Source: Ruminococcus sp. AF46-10NS (GTDB lineage: Bacteria; Bacillota; Clostridia; Lachnospirales; Lachnospiraceae). Taken from it: a stretch of 64,000 nucleotides of DNA. This document shows positions 63,357-64,000 of the stretch, in pieces (position 1 is the stretch's first letter; each line of letters starts with the position of its first letter). The notes beneath the pieces were generated by a model. That model was given only the letters and a program-made list of their open reading frames with translations. It had not been told where the DNA came from and searched no databases. A program made the translations under genes and the position numbers. The stretch lies in assembly GCF_003474435.1 (NCBI RefSeq), contig NZ_QRNF01000002.1:1-64000 (forward strand), read 5' to 3'.

Positions 63357-64000
63357 TTAATTCGTCATGTTTTTGATCCAATGACCGTAGTTGCATTTGA
63401 TAAACGCCGGCACACATTTGAAGATCTGGTCTGCATTCAGGCAGCACACTACAACCGCCGGAGATGCTTTTACCACAAAAGCCATAAATGCAGACAGAGG
63501 GATCACAACAACCCAGGTGCTGATCAGATCCACTTTCATGGAATATGCAATGCTGCCACTTCCACGGATGATCCCTCCGTTGGTAGGCATCTGATAAGAC
63601 ATTCCCACCATCACAACACTTAAAATGATCAGAAATGTATTGGCCATATTCCTTGTTTCCGGCGAAAGCTGATAAAGGCTTAATACCGGAATCCGAATAA
63701 AGAACAAAAGTACGCCACAGGTGAGTCCCATAACTACAAACAGCTTCTGAAGCTTCCTGGAATAAAGCTTCGCAAGATCCAGATCTCCGGAGCCAATTGT
63801 CTTACCCATGGTAACTGATGCCGCGGATGCTGCCCCCACTGCTGCTGATTTCACCATCAAAAACAGGTTGGATGCCGCACTGTTGGCTGCAATAGCCGCC
63901 GCTGTCATATGCCCCAGGATCACAGTCTGAAGAGCTGTATTCACTCCCCAGAGCCCCTGTATCACAAGAAGCGGACAGACTACTTTATAGTATTTCCGGC
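63357..64000 (-). CDS. MATE family efflux transporter, 5' end beyond the window
   Basis: The C-terminal half of a polytopic transporter, open to the right edge of the window; no start is used. Segments such as VNTALQTVILGHMTAAAIAA and AAVGAASAASVTMGKTIGSG match the second half of MATE proteins, which export drugs or metabolites with Na+ or H+. About 213 codons are visible with a normal stop at 63357. Confidence 0.85.
   Translation of the reverse strand, partial: RKYYKVVCPLLVIQGLWGVNTALQTVILGHMTAAAIAANSAASNLFLMVKSAAVGAASAASVTMGKTIGSGDLDLAKLYSRKLQKLFVVMGLTCGVLLFFIRIPVLSLYQLSPETRNMANTFLIILSVVMVGMSYQMPTNGGIIRGSGSIAYSMKVDLISTWVVVIPLSAFMAFVVKASPAVVVCCLNADQIFKCVPAFIKCNYGHWIKNMTN

Overview
This is a chromosomal stretch of a low-to-mid GC, anaerobic, endospore-lineage Firmicute. 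The family is most likely Lachnospiraceae (Blautia/Ruminococcus/Dorea-like); the genus is not certain from this window. The evidence is the clostridial rnfCDGEAB order, a sodium-pump decarboxylase operon, the sporulation pair yqfC-yqfD, two sporulation-type D,D-carboxypeptidases, strong AGGAGG ribosome binding sites and many gut-clostridial families. Nearly every gene is on the minus strand. I see no rRNA, tRNA, CRISPR array, insertion sequence or prophage.

Layout by coordinate (transcription mostly right to left). 1-8.9 kb: ruvA-ruvB, zapA, a U32 peptidase, a RodA/FtsW protein, its penicillin-binding partner, a NUDIX hydrolase, a small unknown protein and a DUF2953 protein. 9-10.6 kb: trpS, then a decayed GH1 beta-glucosidase remnant behind an orphan promoter/operator. 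10.6-16.1 kb: the Rnf ferredoxin:NAD+ oxidoreductase operon with a structured leader and a 62-bp tandem duplication upstream. 16.1-21.2 kb: a DEDD exonuclease (plus strand), an S1-domain protein, ispH, cmk and a flavoprotein. 21.3-26.6 kb: a five-gene biotin-dependent Na+ decarboxylase/transcarboxylase operon. 26.6-33.5 kb: two PBP5-type carboxypeptidases around scpA-scpB, a metallophosphoesterase and a molybdopterin-binding protein. 33.6-41.9 kb: a surface-structure island (SipW-type signal peptidase, three TasA/camelysin-like proteins, a Cna-B adhesin), a catalytically degenerate M14 peptidase and a small anchored secreted protein. 42-46.6 kb: an ABC-2 exporter (plus strand) and a beta-helix adhesin. 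46.7-56.2 kb: proB/DUF896/folate cyclo-ligase/proA, DUF3048, yqfC-yqfD-phoH-ybeY, and NYN-dus-DUF2284. 56.3-64 kb: an Opp/Dpp peptide importer whose last gene is a cysteine-desulfidase-like enzyme, then a MATE transporter cut by the window end.

Two points matter for any reader. First, nine separate genes (DUF2953, rnfD, cmk, metallophosphoesterase, Cna-B adhesin, anchored TasA-like protein, beta-helix adhesin, proA, DUF2284) each need exactly one inserted base to restore a full-length product. Several are housekeeping genes, so single-base deletion errors in the assembly are a better explanation than nine real mutations. I annotate them across the break as single genes of type pseudogene, with that caveat. 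Second, the most novel-looking system is the sipW/TasA-like/Cna-B operon. It has a consensus promoter, a leader of about 275 nt, a 14-bp perfect inverted repeat that buries the sipW start codon, and a small upstream ORF with a strong Shine-Dalgarno whose translation would open that hairpin.

Functionally, the Rnf complex and the decarboxylase operon are both ion-motive energy systems that could share a Na+ (or H+) gradient. The surface island appears to build secreted fibre-like proteins matured by a dedicated signal peptidase.
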